From NCBI GenBank assembly GCA_030248215.1, contig JASANG010004032.1, forward strand, positions 43,496 through 107,495: 64,000 bases of DNA, in the 5' to 3' direction. Source of the stretch: Enoplolaimus lenunculus (lineage: Eukaryota > Nematoda > Enoplea > Enoplida > Thoracostomopsidae). A program made the position numbers and the translations under genes. The notes below the pieces were generated by a model, which searched no databases, was not told the DNA's origin, and saw nothing but the letters and a program-made list of their open reading frames with translations. Shown here one piece after another: positions 63,752 to 64,000 of the stretch (position 1 is its first letter; each line of letters begins with the position of its first letter).

Positions 63752-64000
63752 TCCGTGTCTATTGGGCAAGCGTCTAAAATAAACTATATATAACGGTGCC
63801 TTCAGCTTGCATACGTCCTGTTTCAGCGCTGCATGCTGTTGCAAGTTAAATCCCGGGTTTTATGGTTTTACAAACAACTAAGATAAAAATATTAGCATAA
63901 ATTTTTTCTACAATATGAAAACTGGCTATAGAAAACATTCTGAATAAAGAATTTGTTCTGTACTCTAACGTATTTTCATTACATAATCTTTTAATAACAG

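Overview
The window is nuclear DNA from an animal. Its protein-coding parts are split into many short exons with GT-AG junctions, the background is AT-rich, and introns and spacers are full of short transposon-like repeats. The species cannot be fixed from sequence alone. An invertebrate with a dense load of MITE-like elements fits best; a tunicate is possible but unproven.

Two multi-exon genes converge tail to tail. On the plus strand (about 3877-23871), 19 exons encode a long coiled-coil protein, about 992 residues as read here. Every junction keeps the reading frame. Its segments recall the centriolar CEP135/TSGA10 family, but the identity is tentative. On the minus strand (43203 down to 32517), 13 exons join without a frame break (5625 nt, 1874 codons plus stop) into a group-I-like metabotropic glutamate receptor. 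It has a complete Venus-flytrap domain, a cysteine-rich linker, seven membrane segments and an unusually long cytoplasmic tail of about 905 residues carried by one exon. A minus-strand exon at 53543-53662 encodes a plausible signal peptide and may be the receptor's first coding exon, although its phase does not fit the next known exon directly.

The 8.6 kb between the two stop codons (23872-32516) is almost all repeats: MITE-like elements, then a minisatellite of about 81 bp in a long forward block (27345-29560) and a shorter inverted block (29697-30268), flanked on both sides by an 18-bp minisatellite. The forward block contains a duplicated higher-order unit of about 840 bp.

The largest intron of the coiled-coil gene (17155-21635) holds a decayed non-LTR retrotransposon 3' part and a decayed Penelope-like reverse transcriptase fragment. 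The region from 43204 to 64000 is mostly repeats: nested MITEs, tRNA-headed composite elements, foldback elements, and a few unrecognised exon-like open frames. At least ten families of short inverted-repeat elements can be separated by their ends. Several are packed with short palindromes, and this is the most unusual non-genic theme of the window. No LTR element, Polinton, CRISPR array or intact tRNA/rRNA gene was seen.
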